A DNA stretch of 64,000 nucleotides from Litchfieldia sinesaloumensis. Its GTDB lineage: Bacteria; Bacillota; Bacilli; Bacillales; Bacillaceae_L. The notes under the pieces are model-generated. The model did no database searches, was not told where the DNA came from, and saw only the letters and a list, made by a program, of their open reading frames with translations. The translations under genes were made by a program, and so were the position numbers. The stretch lies in NCBI RefSeq assembly GCF_900156865.1, contig NZ_LT732529.1, forward strand, positions 2,792,460 through 2,856,459. Direction: 5' to 3'. Shown in pieces: positions 7,787 to 15,707 of the stretch (position 1 is the stretch's first letter; the number at the start of each line of letters is the position of its first letter).

Positions 7787-8785
7787 TTATTTGTAGCCGT
7801 TATTGATTAGTTTAATACCAAGTTTAAGTGCTTCTTCGAATGCACTAGGATCTACAATGTTTTTACCTGCGATGTCAAATGCAGTACCGTGTGCTGGGGT
7901 TGTGATTACGATTGGTAAACCACCACTAATTGTAACACCTTTATTGAATCCTAATGTTTTCATTCCGATTTGTGCTTGGTCGTGGTACATACCAAGTAAG
8001 CAATTGTAGTTATCCTTCTTCAAACGGAGGAAAATAGTATCTGCCGGGAATGGTCCGTGTGCATTTACTCCTTGACTCTTCGCTTCTTCAACTGCAGGAG
8101 AAATGATTTCATTTTCCTCATCTCCCAATAGTCCGTTATCGCCAGCATGCGGGTTTAGACCAGCAATTGCAATCTTAGGCTCAATACCTGCTTTCGAAAC
8201 AATCTTGTCTGCAAAGAGAATACTATTCAATACATTCTCTTTCGTAATATTTTCTGCAACTTCTTTCAGTGGAATATGGGAGGTAACACGCGTAAACCAA
8301 ACACCGTCCATCACATTTACTTCCATGAACCCTGATTCAAGACCAAATACAGAAGCGACTAAATGGATATCATCTTTAAATGCATAACCACCTTGATAAA
8401 GTGCGCTCTTGTTCATCGGTCCGTATGATAAACCATCAATTTTTTCTTTTTTCGCTAATTCTAATGCGTATACTAAATTATCTCCAGCAGCCTTACCTGA
8501 CTTCTCACTCAATACGCCCATTTCGATTTCAGCAGGATCTGTATTTTTTGTATCAATTAACCAAATTGAAGCTTCTTCTGGATTGACGTCTTCGATATCT
8601 TCTACTTTTTGATAATTTAACTCAAGACCCGCTGTGCTTGCACCACGATTAAAAATACGCTCGTCACCGATTAATACCCAAGTCGCTGATTCTACGATTT
8701 CATTATTTGCTAATGATTTTGCAACGACCTCTGGTCCAACTCCTGCAGCATCCCCATATATTAATCCAATTGTTGGTTTAGTCAT
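7787..8785 (-). CDS. pdxA2: PdxA2-like 4-phospho-tetronate / 4-hydroxythreonine-4-phosphate dehydrogenase
   Basis: NAD-dependent dehydrogenase-decarboxylase of the PdxA family, 332 residues. Family motifs seen are GDAAGVGPE (residues 11-19), metal-ligand histidines in SHIPL, AGLNPHAGDNG and YHDQAQIGMK, and the C-terminal TTPAHGTAFDIAGK. PdxA acts in pyridoxal phosphate synthesis. PdxA2 paralogues oxidise 4-phospho-D-threonate or 4-phospho-D-erythronate to dihydroxyacetone phosphate and CO2. Its place in a catabolic operon with TctABC and an isomerase favours the second role. The partner kinase (DUF1537 family) is not visible in this window. A good AGGAGG site precedes the ATG. Confidence 0.85.
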   Translation of the reverse strand: MTKPTIGLIYGDAAGVGPEVVAKSLANNEIVESATWVLIGDERIFNRGASTAGLELNYQKVEDIEDVNPEEASIWLIDTKNTDPAEIEMGVLSEKSGKAAGDNLVYALELAKKEKIDGLSYGPMNKSALYQGGYAFKDDIHLVASVFGLESGFMEVNVMDGVWFTRVTSHIPLKEVAENITKENVLNSILFADKIVSKAGIEPKIAIAGLNPHAGDNGLLGDEENEIISPAVEEAKSQGVNAHGPFPADTIFLRLKKDNYNCLLGMYHDQAQIGMKTLGFNKGVTISGGLPIVITTPAHGTAFDIAGKNIVDPSAFEEALKLGIKLINNGYK

Positions 8786-8816
8786 GTTAATTCCTCCTAT
8801 AGTAAGTAAATTCTAG

Positions 8817-9710
8817 TTAACTTAAAATATTTAATAAAATAGTTACTGTAATAATACTAATGAACGTGTTGAAGATAGTTGCGACAGATACAAACTTTGG
8901 TTGGATGTTAAATTCCAGAGAATATAATGTTACATTTACCGCTGTTGGCATTGCCGCAAGGGTTATAATGACGTTTCGGTAGATTGGTTCAACCGGTAGC
9001 AGCATGGTAATAACCAGAGCCACCAACGGTGAAACGATCAACCTCATTGATGTGACATAGGAAATTTGTTTCCAATTCAAAACTTCCATTTTTAAATTTG
9101 CTAGCTGCATCCCCAACAGGAGCATAATAATTGGAATTGCTCCATTTGCTAAAAGGTCAACAATTGAGTAAATATTCTCAGGTAAAATCGGAAAGTTCCT
9201 AAATAGAAAAGCAAATAGGACAGCATAGATGGCAGGTAACTTAAATATGTTTTTAAAGCCCTGTAGTAGACTTTCCTTGCTCCTTGTTGCGTAATAGATT
9301 CCAACTGTATTAAATAAAATCAATTGGATGACATAAAATGAAATAGCAATATGGAACGCTTCTTCTCCAAACACAAATAACACAATCGGCGTTCCATAAT
9401 TTCCTGCATTCATAAATACAGTTGACAGGATAAATGCACTCTCTGTATCAGCATCTAATTTGCGAAACTTAACCACAAGCTTATCAATCGTAATAGTAAT
9501 AATCATCAGCAATAACACAATGAAAACCATCATGATGTACTGCTGCTCAATCTTTGTTTCAAGTAATGATCGAAACACAAGGCACGGAATTAACACATAT
9601 ACCGTAACGGTTGATAACGGTTTAACATCCAAGCCTTTTGCTTTTTGTAGAATAAAACCAATAAAAAACACTGTAAATACTGGTAGCATAGCTCCAATAA
9701 TAATACTCAT
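8817..9710 (-). CDS. AEC-family transporter
   Basis: Membrane carrier of the auxin efflux carrier (AEC) family, 297 residues with about ten hydrophobic segments. These include the N-terminal GAMLPVFTVFFIGFIL and a re-entrant-type segment NAGNYGTPIVLFVFGEEA. Bacterial members are linked to dicarboxylate or malonate transport, and substrates are mostly unknown. It lies between tctA and pdxA2 with gaps of about 30 bp, so it is part of the sugar-acid operon. It may export a product or offer a second uptake route. The substrate is unassigned. Confidence 0.85.
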   Translation of the reverse strand: MSIIIGAMLPVFTVFFIGFILQKAKGLDVKPLSTVTVYVLIPCLVFRSLLETKIEQQYIMMVFIVLLLMIITITIDKLVVKFRKLDADTESAFILSTVFMNAGNYGTPIVLFVFGEEAFHIAISFYVIQLILFNTVGIYYATRSKESLLQGFKNIFKLPAIYAVLFAFLFRNFPILPENIYSIVDLLANGAIPIIMLLLGMQLANLKMEVLNWKQISYVTSMRLIVSPLVALVITMLLPVEPIYRNVIITLAAMPTAVNVTLYSLEFNIQPKFVSVATIFNTFISIITVTILLNILS

Positions 9711-9737
9711 CTAGTGAAAACCTTCTATCAAATTTAC

Positions 9738-11249
9738 TTATGCTTGAATGCTAGCTTTTTCAGCTTTGCGTTTTTTCACATAATCATTAATCATTGGATA
9801 GAACAACATTAATGCTGAAATGATTAATAGTACTAAACTAATTGGTCTTGTAAAGAAGATTGTGAAATCACCATCTGCCATTTGAATGGAACGTCGGAAT
9901 TCACTCTCTGTTAGAGGGCCTAACACAACCCCTAAAATGATTGTTGCAAGTGGAAACTTGTATTTTTCAAGAATATAACCAATAATCGCAAACCCTACCA
10001 TTATAAGTATATCAATGTAATTGTTTCGTACTGTGTATGTACCAATCACACAGAATACAACAACAAGAGGACCTAATACATAGTAAGGAATATTTACTAC
10101 CTTTTTGAAGATCTTAATAAACGGTTTTGAAACTAGAAGCATTGCAATATTTGCTAATAATAGACCTGCAAAGATGGTATACATTAAATTTGGTTCTGTT
10201 TTAAATAACATTGGACCTGGCTGCATTCCGTGAAGAACGAAAGCCCCTAATAAAACGGCAGCTGTTGCTCCACCAGGAATCCCTAATGAAAGTAGTGGTA
10301 CTAAAGTTCCCATTGCTGCAGCGTTATTCGCTGTTTCTGATGCCGCAATCCCTTTTGGGTTTCCTTTACCGTAAGAATCTTTTTCCTTATCCTTTGACCA
10401 TCTTACTGTTTCACTGTAGCTTAGCATCGAAGCGGTTGTTGCCCCAACACCTGGTAATATCCCAATGAAAACCCCGATGAGGTTTGAGCGAGCAATTGTT
10501 CCTTGAATTTTCTTAAAGATTTCTTTTTCAAAGATTTTTGTTTTTACATTTGTAATAGCTTCTTGGACAACATGGCTATCCTTTGACTTCTTTAAGAATT
10601 CAGATAAAGCAAAAAGGCCAATGATTACAGGAATTAAATTAATACCTGATGATAGAGAAGCTGCTCCAAACGTATAGCGCAGGGTACCAGTTAATGGATC
10701 CATTCCGATTACTGAAATCATTAATCCGAAGAATACCCCTATCAATCCTTTTGTTAATTCCTTACCACTTAGTGAAGCAACAACGGTTAGACCCATTACT
10801 GCTAAAGCGAAATATTCAGGAGAAGAAAAGGATAATGCCACTTGTGCTAATGCAGGTGTGATAAAAATTAAACATAACGTACCAAATACTCCACCAATAA
10901 CTGAGCACAAAATTGCAATTCCTAATGCACGTCCTGGATTGCCTTGCTGTGCCATGGGATATCCATCAAAGGTGGTTACAACTGCTTCCGGAGTACCGGG
11001 TGTTCGAAGTAAAATCGCACTAATGGCTCCAGAAAATGCGGTAATCGCATAAATACCAGTCAATAGAATAAAGGCTGCTTCAGGTTCTAAGGCATACGTT
11101 ACAGGAAGCATGATAACAACTAACATGGTTCCACTAACCCCTGGAATTGCTCCACCGATATAGCCGATTGCAATTGCAGCTAATAGCATTGCAATATTCA
11201 TAGGATCCGTAACTATCGTAAGTAAACCATTCATTAAATATTCAAGCAT
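9738..11249 (-). CDS. tctA: Tripartite tricarboxylate transporter, large membrane subunit TctA
   Basis: Large integral-membrane subunit (503 residues, about 11-12 hydrophobic segments) of a binding-protein-dependent secondary transporter. The GGAIPGVSGTM segment (about 31-41) and its second-half echo IGILPGVGATTASM are the duplicated TctA signature. LGIPGGATAAVLLGA is also typical. The order tctC-tctB-tctA is contiguous, with a 16-bp gap to tctB. The family carries citrate and other organic acids. The pdxA2 neighbour points to a C4 sugar acid (inference). A GGGGGG site precedes the ATG. Confidence 0.93.
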   Translation of the reverse strand: MLEYLMNGLLTIVTDPMNIAMLLAAIAIGYIGGAIPGVSGTMLVVIMLPVTYALEPEAAFILLTGIYAITAFSGAISAILLRTPGTPEAVVTTFDGYPMAQQGNPGRALGIAILCSVIGGVFGTLCLIFITPALAQVALSFSSPEYFALAVMGLTVVASLSGKELTKGLIGVFFGLMISVIGMDPLTGTLRYTFGAASLSSGINLIPVIIGLFALSEFLKKSKDSHVVQEAITNVKTKIFEKEIFKKIQGTIARSNLIGVFIGILPGVGATTASMLSYSETVRWSKDKEKDSYGKGNPKGIAASETANNAAAMGTLVPLLSLGIPGGATAAVLLGAFVLHGMQPGPMLFKTEPNLMYTIFAGLLLANIAMLLVSKPFIKIFKKVVNIPYYVLGPLVVVFCVIGTYTVRNNYIDILIMVGFAIIGYILEKYKFPLATIILGVVLGPLTESEFRRSIQMADGDFTIFFTRPISLVLLIISALMLFYPMINDYVKKRKAEKASIQA

Positions 11250-11265
11250 CTATTATCCCCCCTTA

Positions 11266-11775
11266 TTAATAGAATAGATAACTAAGTTCTCTGAAGATCC
11301 CTGTTCCTCGAGGTAACGGAATTTGTAATAACACTGAGAATAAAACAACGAATACAACGGTTGTTATAATTGAAAAGATAATTGTACCAACTTGTTTTTT
11401 TGCCCCAAGTAAAAAGGATATTCCGTATAGGAATAGAATGGTAGAAATGATAAATCCGACAAAATTGAGTAAAACTACATATATAATGACAGTGACTAAT
11501 GAAAGCATAGGAATTGAAAGGTTAAATACCTTTCTACCAGGTTCCTCTTTTTCAATAGTTTCTGTAGCTTTCGATATTTTAGATTTAACAAACGTTTTGA
11601 TGATGCCATAGGCTCCCATAATCAACATTAATGTTAATAAAATATACGGCCATGACCTTGGACCAACTGCAAAGGATGCGTTTGTAATTTTGATTGTTGG
11701 TGTCACACTTAAGAAAAAACCAGCAAATAGAATTACAATACTATAAAATATATAGTCCTTCTTAACATTACTCAT
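11266..11775 (-). CDS. tctB: Tripartite tricarboxylate transporter, small membrane subunit TctB
   Basis: Small four-helix membrane subunit, 169 residues. The hydrophobic segments are around residues 8-25, 40-58, 87-115 and 120-155, with the family-like GPRSWPYIL motif after the first helix. It pairs with TctA to form the transport channel. It starts at ATG 11775 with a GGGAG site, between tctC and tctA. Confidence 0.88.
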   Translation of the reverse strand: MSNVKKDYIFYSIVILFAGFFLSVTPTIKITNASFAVGPRSWPYILLTLMLIMGAYGIIKTFVKSKISKATETIEKEEPGRKVFNLSIPMLSLVTVIIYVVLLNFVGFIISTILFLYGISFLLGAKKQVGTIIFSIITTVVFVVLFSVLLQIPLPRGTGIFRELSYLFY

Positions 11776-11804
11776 CTTAATTCACTCCCTACTACAGAAG
11801 ATTA

Positions 11805-11829
11805 AAGCAAGAGGCAAAGCCTCCTGCTT
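11805..11829 (-). terminator. Intercistronic hairpin between tctC and tctB
   Basis: AAGCAAGAGGC/GCCTCCTGCTT with a 3-nt loop, 8 nt after the tctC stop. The T-tail is weak. Such hairpins after binding-protein genes often stabilise the upstream mRNA and reduce downstream expression. That role is inferred here. Confidence 0.55.
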
Positions 11830-11837
11830 CGCTTGTC

Positions 11838-12845
11838 TTATTTTTGAAGTTCTTCCATTACCACTTTGTACTTCTCAATTAATTCTTCAGTGCGCTTTGT
11901 AAAGTCCTCAGAATTCAACCAACCTTCACGTAGGTGTAAAAAGCTATCTTCCTCGTACTGTTGATATTCTTCTGAATCATACGCCTTTTTCATTGCTTCT
12001 TCTAAGATCTTAATGATTTCTTCGTCAGTTCCTTTTTTAACATAGAAACCACGTTCGTTACCATCTGCTAATTCCCAACCATTTTCAAAAGTTGTTGGTA
12101 GATCTGGGAATTGTTCTAATCTTTCTTCAGCAAATACAACAAGTGGCTTAATTGACTCATCTTCGTATAATGCTTTTGTTGGACCAAATTCATCGACCAT
12201 TGCATCTAAGTGACCACCAATTACACCAGCGTGCATTTCTCCAGAACCTTGCATTGGTACGAAGCTTAACTCAACCTCTGCTGCTTGACCAAGTTGGAAT
12301 ACAGTAATTTCATCCATACCCATTGATCCTGTACCACCAACTGTTATTTTTCCAGGGTTATCCTTTGCTGCTTGAATAAAGTCCTCAATGCTGTCATATT
12401 TCTTAGGGTCTACCCATAATGCATACGTATCAGCTTGGAAACGTGCGATTGGAACAAAGTCATCTAATCCATGTTCATTTGTTCCAGCTGCAGTCGTAAT
12501 TGGGAATGCAGCATCACCTACTAATGTATAACCATCCGCAGGAGCATTGAACGCATTTTTAGCTGCGATAACACCAGCTCCACCTTCTTGGTTGATTACA
12601 TTGATGTTAACATCAAGAAGCTCTTCAAGTTGTTTTGTTACTGCTCTTGTAAATAAATCAGTACCACCACCAGCACCATGTCCTACAAGCACTTCAATAT
12701 TTTTTGTTGGATAATCAACAGTCTTTTTATCGCCATCACCACTTGATGAAGAACCATTTGATTCCTCTGAACCTCCGCCGCATGCAGCTAAAAGCATTGT
12801 AAGACCAATTAATAATATTGCTATAAAATTAAACTTTCTTTTCAT
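11838..12845 (-). CDS. tctC: Tripartite tricarboxylate transporter, substrate-binding lipoprotein TctC
   Basis: Extracytoplasmic solute receptor of the TctC/BUG family, 335 residues. The signal peptide MKRKFNFIAILLIG ends in the lipobox LLAAC, with Cys22 as lipid anchor, followed by a Gly/Ser-rich linker. The mature domain has the family motifs VGHGAGGGTDLFTRA and GGTGSMGMDEI. It delivers an organic or sugar acid to TctAB. It lies downstream of the isomerase with a 145-bp gap. A GGGGGA site precedes the ATG. Confidence 0.93.
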   Translation of the reverse strand: MKRKFNFIAILLIGLTMLLAACGGGSEESNGSSSSGDGDKKTVDYPTKNIEVLVGHGAGGGTDLFTRAVTKQLEELLDVNINVINQEGGAGVIAAKNAFNAPADGYTLVGDAAFPITTAAGTNEHGLDDFVPIARFQADTYALWVDPKKYDSIEDFIQAAKDNPGKITVGGTGSMGMDEITVFQLGQAAEVELSFVPMQGSGEMHAGVIGGHLDAMVDEFGPTKALYEDESIKPLVVFAEERLEQFPDLPTTFENGWELADGNERGFYVKKGTDEEIIKILEEAMKKAYDSEEYQQYEEDSFLHLREGWLNSEDFTKRTEELIEKYKVVMEELQK

Positions 12846-12990
12846 CTCGTTTGTCCCCCTTTATTTGGTATACATTTTCTCAAGGCATTTGCTCCTAATA
12901 TACTGTTACAATTAACCGTTATTATTGGAAGCTTTCACCTCCCCAAGTAGAATAGATTCATATTTTTATAGTTTCAAATCAATATTGTGA

Positions 12991-13827
12991 CTAGTTCTTA
13001 TTCGTTTCTACTTCATTCGTAATCGGTTCCAAATTAGCTTGAACATATTTTCCAACATCTACTATGACATTGTGTGGATTTCGGGCTGCTTCTTCTGTTT
13101 CTTCCTCAACCATAATCCAACCGTTATAGTTTGAGTTTTTTAGAATCTCCGCAATAGCTGGAAAATCGATATCACCCGTACCCATTTTTCTCCATTCAAA
13201 TGTATTGGAACAGTCTTTGATATGAACATGTTTTATGATAGAAAGGTTATCTTTGATAATGTCGACTGGATTCATTCCACCAGCTTTAATATGACCAGCA
13301 TCAGGAGTATAACCCAAGTATCTTCTATCGATTAAGTCAAACATGACATCATAATCTTCTTTCGTTCTAAAAAAAGAAGTTTCTGGTGATGCAGGATGAA
13401 AGGAAGCGATTACACCATTTTCATGTGCTCGTTTCCCAAGTGCATTTACACAATTAATGATGTCCTTTTGGCGTTTTAGCAAGTTGTCTCTGTTTGGACC
13501 GACTCTCGCAGGAACATTCATGATAGCTCCAGGGAAATGCGTTAGGAAGTTTATGTAATAATCCGCATGTTCCTTTTCCTCTTCGGATTCATTCTCTCCT
13601 GCCCATGTAAATGGTACAGTCAGCGCTGCTAGCTCTAGTTCTCTTTTTGCGAGTTCTTCTTTAAGTCGTTCAGGCTGGTTTTTATACCTTCCTAGTAATG
13701 CAACCTGCACATCTATACCTTTGAAACCCGCTTCTTTAACGGTATCCATAATCTGATCGAGATAATCACATTCCTTATCATAATCAAGCTCCCATGTTGA
13801 TCCATGGCATCCAAATTTTATTGCCAA
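12991..13827 (-). CDS. TIM-barrel sugar isomerase/epimerase (hydroxypyruvate isomerase / OtnI-like)
   Basis: Xylose-isomerase-like TIM-barrel protein of the AP-endonuclease-2 superfamily, 278 residues. KFGCHGSTWELD, ASFHPASPETSF, GYTPDAGHIKAGG, HVHIKDC and WIMVEEETE give the metal-ligand pattern (Glu/Asp/His/Glu). I place the start at TTG 13825-13827 because GAGGAGGG lies 7 nt before it. The longer frame from 13920 would run through the promoter and cre site. In C4 acid pathways OtnI (2-oxo-tetronate isomerase) belongs to this superfamily, so that is a candidate role. The family is certain, the substrate is not. Confidence 0.82.
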   Translation of the reverse strand: MAIKFGCHGSTWELDYDKECDYLDQIMDTVKEAGFKGIDVQVALLGRYKNQPERLKEELAKRELELAALTVPFTWAGENESEEEKEHADYYINFLTHFPGAIMNVPARVGPNRDNLLKRQKDIINCVNALGKRAHENGVIASFHPASPETSFFRTKEDYDVMFDLIDRRYLGYTPDAGHIKAGGMNPVDIIKDNLSIIKHVHIKDCSNTFEWRKMGTGDIDFPAIAEILKNSNYNGWIMVEEETEEAARNPHNVIVDVGKYVQANLEPITNEVETNKN

Positions 13828-13880
13828 CTGAGTTCCCTCCTCATATACTAGTAATATCAGAGTTTTATTAATAGTCGAAC

Positions 13881-13894
13881 TGCAAACGTTTCCA
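13881..13894. promoter_or_regulatory. CcpA binding site (cre)
   Basis: TGCAAACGTTTCCA matches the cre consensus TGWAARCGYTWNCW with one mismatch (C at position 3). It lies just downstream of the -10 of the isomerase-tct operon, a position that gives carbon catabolite repression in Bacillus. Confidence 0.75.
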
Positions 13895-13910
13895 ACCTCT
13901 TTTTTTCTTA

Positions 13911-13938
13911 ATTTTATCATTTATTTTCACTTTGTCAA
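13911..13938 (-). promoter_or_regulatory. Sigma-A promoter of isomerase-tctCBA-AEC-pdxA2
   Basis: Consensus TTGACA (13933-13938) and TAAAAT (13911-13916) with a 16-bp spacer, followed by the cre site and then the GAGGAGGG site of the TTG start. Confidence 0.8.
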
Positions 13939-14121
13939 TAATAAATAACAATAAATAAAACATATCGATAATATAAATCGGTTATCAAAAACTCTTTGAA
14001 TGTAAATGAAAGGGATTTATAATATAATTTTCTCTTATTTAAATTAATAATTTCAAGTTTTTGTAAAAAACAACTCCATTCTAGTCGTTTTTAAGTATCT
14101 TTCGTTTTATTATCGAAATAA
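13939..14121. other. AT-rich upstream region of the isomerase operon
   Basis: No gene seen. It contains GTAAATGAAAG (14002-14012), the inverse of the CTTTCATTTAC motif at the dhaK start, and TTTCGTTTTATTATCGAAA (14101-14119), another DeoR-like TTTCGTTT core. These may be upstream operators. Confidence 0.4.
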
Positions 14122-14160
14122 AAAAAATCCGTAACACAGAAAAGTGTTCACGGATTTTTT
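14122..14160. terminator. Strong bidirectional terminator
   Basis: Stem AAAAAATCCGT(a)ACAC paired with GTGTT(c)ACGGATTTTTT, with long A and T runs on both sides. It separates the sugar region from the two acidic small-protein genes and would end their minus-strand transcript. Confidence 0.85.
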
Positions 14161-14294
14161 ATTTCTATCTTCCTATTTAATAATGTAAAGGATAATCAAG
14201 ATTTTATAGTAATTCAGTCGCAACAAAATCAAAAAGAATAAACAACTCATAAGCCATCATCAGCTCGAAGCCACTATGTAAAGAGGACACAGGT

Positions 14295-14588
14295 TTAGAA
14301 CCATCCTCTTTTTGTGTTTACGTGTGGAAAGTCGAATAATTTTGCGTTATTTTCACTAGATTTATTCTTTGCTGTTTGTTTTTTTCTGTCTCTTTCAAGT
14401 AGTCCGTCCAATTTTTGTATTGCCTTTTCTAACTGCATGTCATTTAGCTCACCCTTGGCATATAAACTACATAGCATCCCATACGCAATTGCTTTTGTAT
14501 CAACATCTACAGTTACGACTACGTCTACATCTGAGTTACCGCTATGGCCAAGATTATTATTTAATTTATTTTCAATAGGTCTCTGCAT
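14295..14588 (-). CDS. Small Asp/Val-rich protein, possibly spore-associated
   Basis: 97 residues from ATG 14586-14588, chosen because AAAGGAG lies 7 nt upstream. The N-terminal part carries the alternating acidic/hydrophobic run SDVDVVVTVDVDTKAIAYG. A helical part follows (YAKGELNDMQLEKAIQKL), then a basic tail. Alternating DVDV stretches resemble those of some Bacillus spore coat proteins such as CotX. That is only a resemblance, and no family is assigned. It forms a pair with the acidic gene at 14654-14983, separated by a hairpin. Confidence 0.7.
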   Translation of the reverse strand: MQRPIENKLNNNLGHSGNSDVDVVVTVDVDTKAIAYGMLCSLYAKGELNDMQLEKAIQKLDGLLERDRKKQTAKNKSSENNAKLFDFPHVNTKRGWF

Positions 14589-14611
14589 TTTAAATCTCCT
14601 TTCTTTCAAAT

Positions 14612-14640
14612 AAAGGGATACTAATATCTAGTATCCCTTT
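14612..14640 (-). terminator. Hairpin between the two acidic-protein genes
   Basis: Perfect 12-bp arms AAAGGGATACTA/TAGTATCCCTTT with a 5-nt loop, followed on the minus strand by ATTT. It is probably a partial terminator between the genes at 14654-14983 and 14295-14588. Confidence 0.6.
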
Positions 14641-14653
14641 TGAAAACCATGAC

Positions 14654-14983
14654 TTAAAACTCAAAATCTTGGCGTTGACGCTGGTCCTGATCTTGGTCCT
14701 GCTCCTGATCGGAGTCAGCTTCAGATCTTGCACGCACTCTTGCACGAGAATCGCTATCTACTCTAATATCAAGATCCAATCTAGAGTTTCCACTATTGAA
14801 TACTTTTGCTTTTGCGATATTTGTGTTCTTATCTTTTACACTCACATCGTTTTCATTGTCTACATCTTGATCAGATCTAAAGTCAAGATCAGTATCTACA
14901 TCACTACGAACTTCAGTTTCATTATTATTTCTAGAGCCACGATTGTTCCCAAAGATATCTGGGTTTCTCCATACATTACTCAT
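14654..14983 (-). CDS. Highly charged Asp/Asn/Gln-rich small protein, possibly spore-associated
   Basis: 109 residues from ATG 14983 behind a strong GGAGGAAG site. The composition is extreme: repeats such as RSDVDTDLDFRSDQDVDNEN, then DLDIRVDSDSRARVRARSEA, and a C-terminal DQEQDQDQDQRQRQ. No hydrophobic core or membrane segment is visible, so it is probably disordered. It forms a likely two-gene unit with the gene at 14295-14588. A spore surface role is a guess from composition and from the host being a Bacillaceae member. Confidence 0.7.
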   Translation of the reverse strand: MSNVWRNPDIFGNNRGSRNNNETEVRSDVDTDLDFRSDQDVDNENDVSVKDKNTNIAKAKVFNSGNSRLDLDIRVDSDSRARVRARSEADSDQEQDQDQDQRQRQDFEF

Positions 14984-15235
14984 ACTCTTCCTCCTTTCCT
15001 ATGTGATACTGTATTTTATTCATAGGAAATGGATTCGATTGGACAAGTGTGGGAAGACAATGGTGTATTTTTGCATACATGTGTAATATAACGGACGATT
15101 TTTTTACCATATTTATCCCCAAAACATTAGATTATCGTAATATTATTTAAGAAAAAAGGGTTCTTGCAATCTAATTGCAGAGAGTCTAAAATAAAAAGAA
15201 ACGTATGTTCTGCAAAAGAGAGGAGGAATGCTATA

Positions 15236-15643
15236 TTGCAGACCTGGGAGGCATCTTATATTGCAGGTATAATTGATGGAGAAGGTAGTATATCATTAAC
15301 TAGAATGCATGAGAAAGAACATCGTAGGCCATGTATTTCAATTGCGTCAACAGATTTCGAACTCCTTAGATATGTTCAAAAATTAACTGGGGGAGTTATA
15401 AATAATAAAAAGAATTATAAGCCTGATCGGCATATGGACTCCTATACTCTCACTATAAAGAAAAAGGAAGATGTTTTTTATACGCTAGAGCATATTATGC
15501 CATTTTTAAGAGTAAATAAGAAAAAGAATCGATCTGTTTGGATCCTCGAAAACTATAATAATGTTACCCCTCGAAATGGAAAATATAGCCCTGAATTATT
15601 AAAAAAGAAAGCGATTTTTGAAGAATATTTTTTTGAAATGTAA
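15236..15643 (+). CDS. LAGLIDADG homing endonuclease
   Basis: Small single-motif LAGLIDADG protein, 135 residues. The motif reads YIAGIIDGEGSISL near residue 9, with the acidic catalytic residue in DGEG. Residues 17-110 show the usual beta-sheet-plus-helix pattern and end in NKKKNRSVWILENY. Single-motif members work as homodimers that cut long asymmetric sites. I chose the TTG at 15236 because AGGAGG lies 9 nt before it and the protein then begins directly with the motif. It is convergent with ssrA, and its stop is 2 nt before the ssrA terminator. Its natural target is therefore likely the ssrA T-loop (inference). Confidence 0.85.
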   Translation: MQTWEASYIAGIIDGEGSISLTRMHEKEHRRPCISIASTDFELLRYVQKLTGGVINNKKNYKPDRHMDSYTLTIKKKEDVFYTLEHIMPFLRVNKKKNRSVWILENYNNVTPRNGKYSPELLKKKAIFEEYFFEM

Positions 15644-15644
15644 A

Positions 15645-15672
15645 ACGGACTCACCATAATCGGTGAGTCCGT
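15645..15672 (-). terminator. ssrA terminator
   Basis: Perfect 11-bp stem ACGGACTCACC/GGTGAGTCCGT with a 6-nt loop, followed on the minus strand by TTTTA. It lies between the tmRNA 3' end and the endonuclease stop codon. Confidence 0.85.
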
Positions 15673-15707
15673 GTAAGTTCGTATTTAACCACCAAGTTTT
15701 ATGTATT

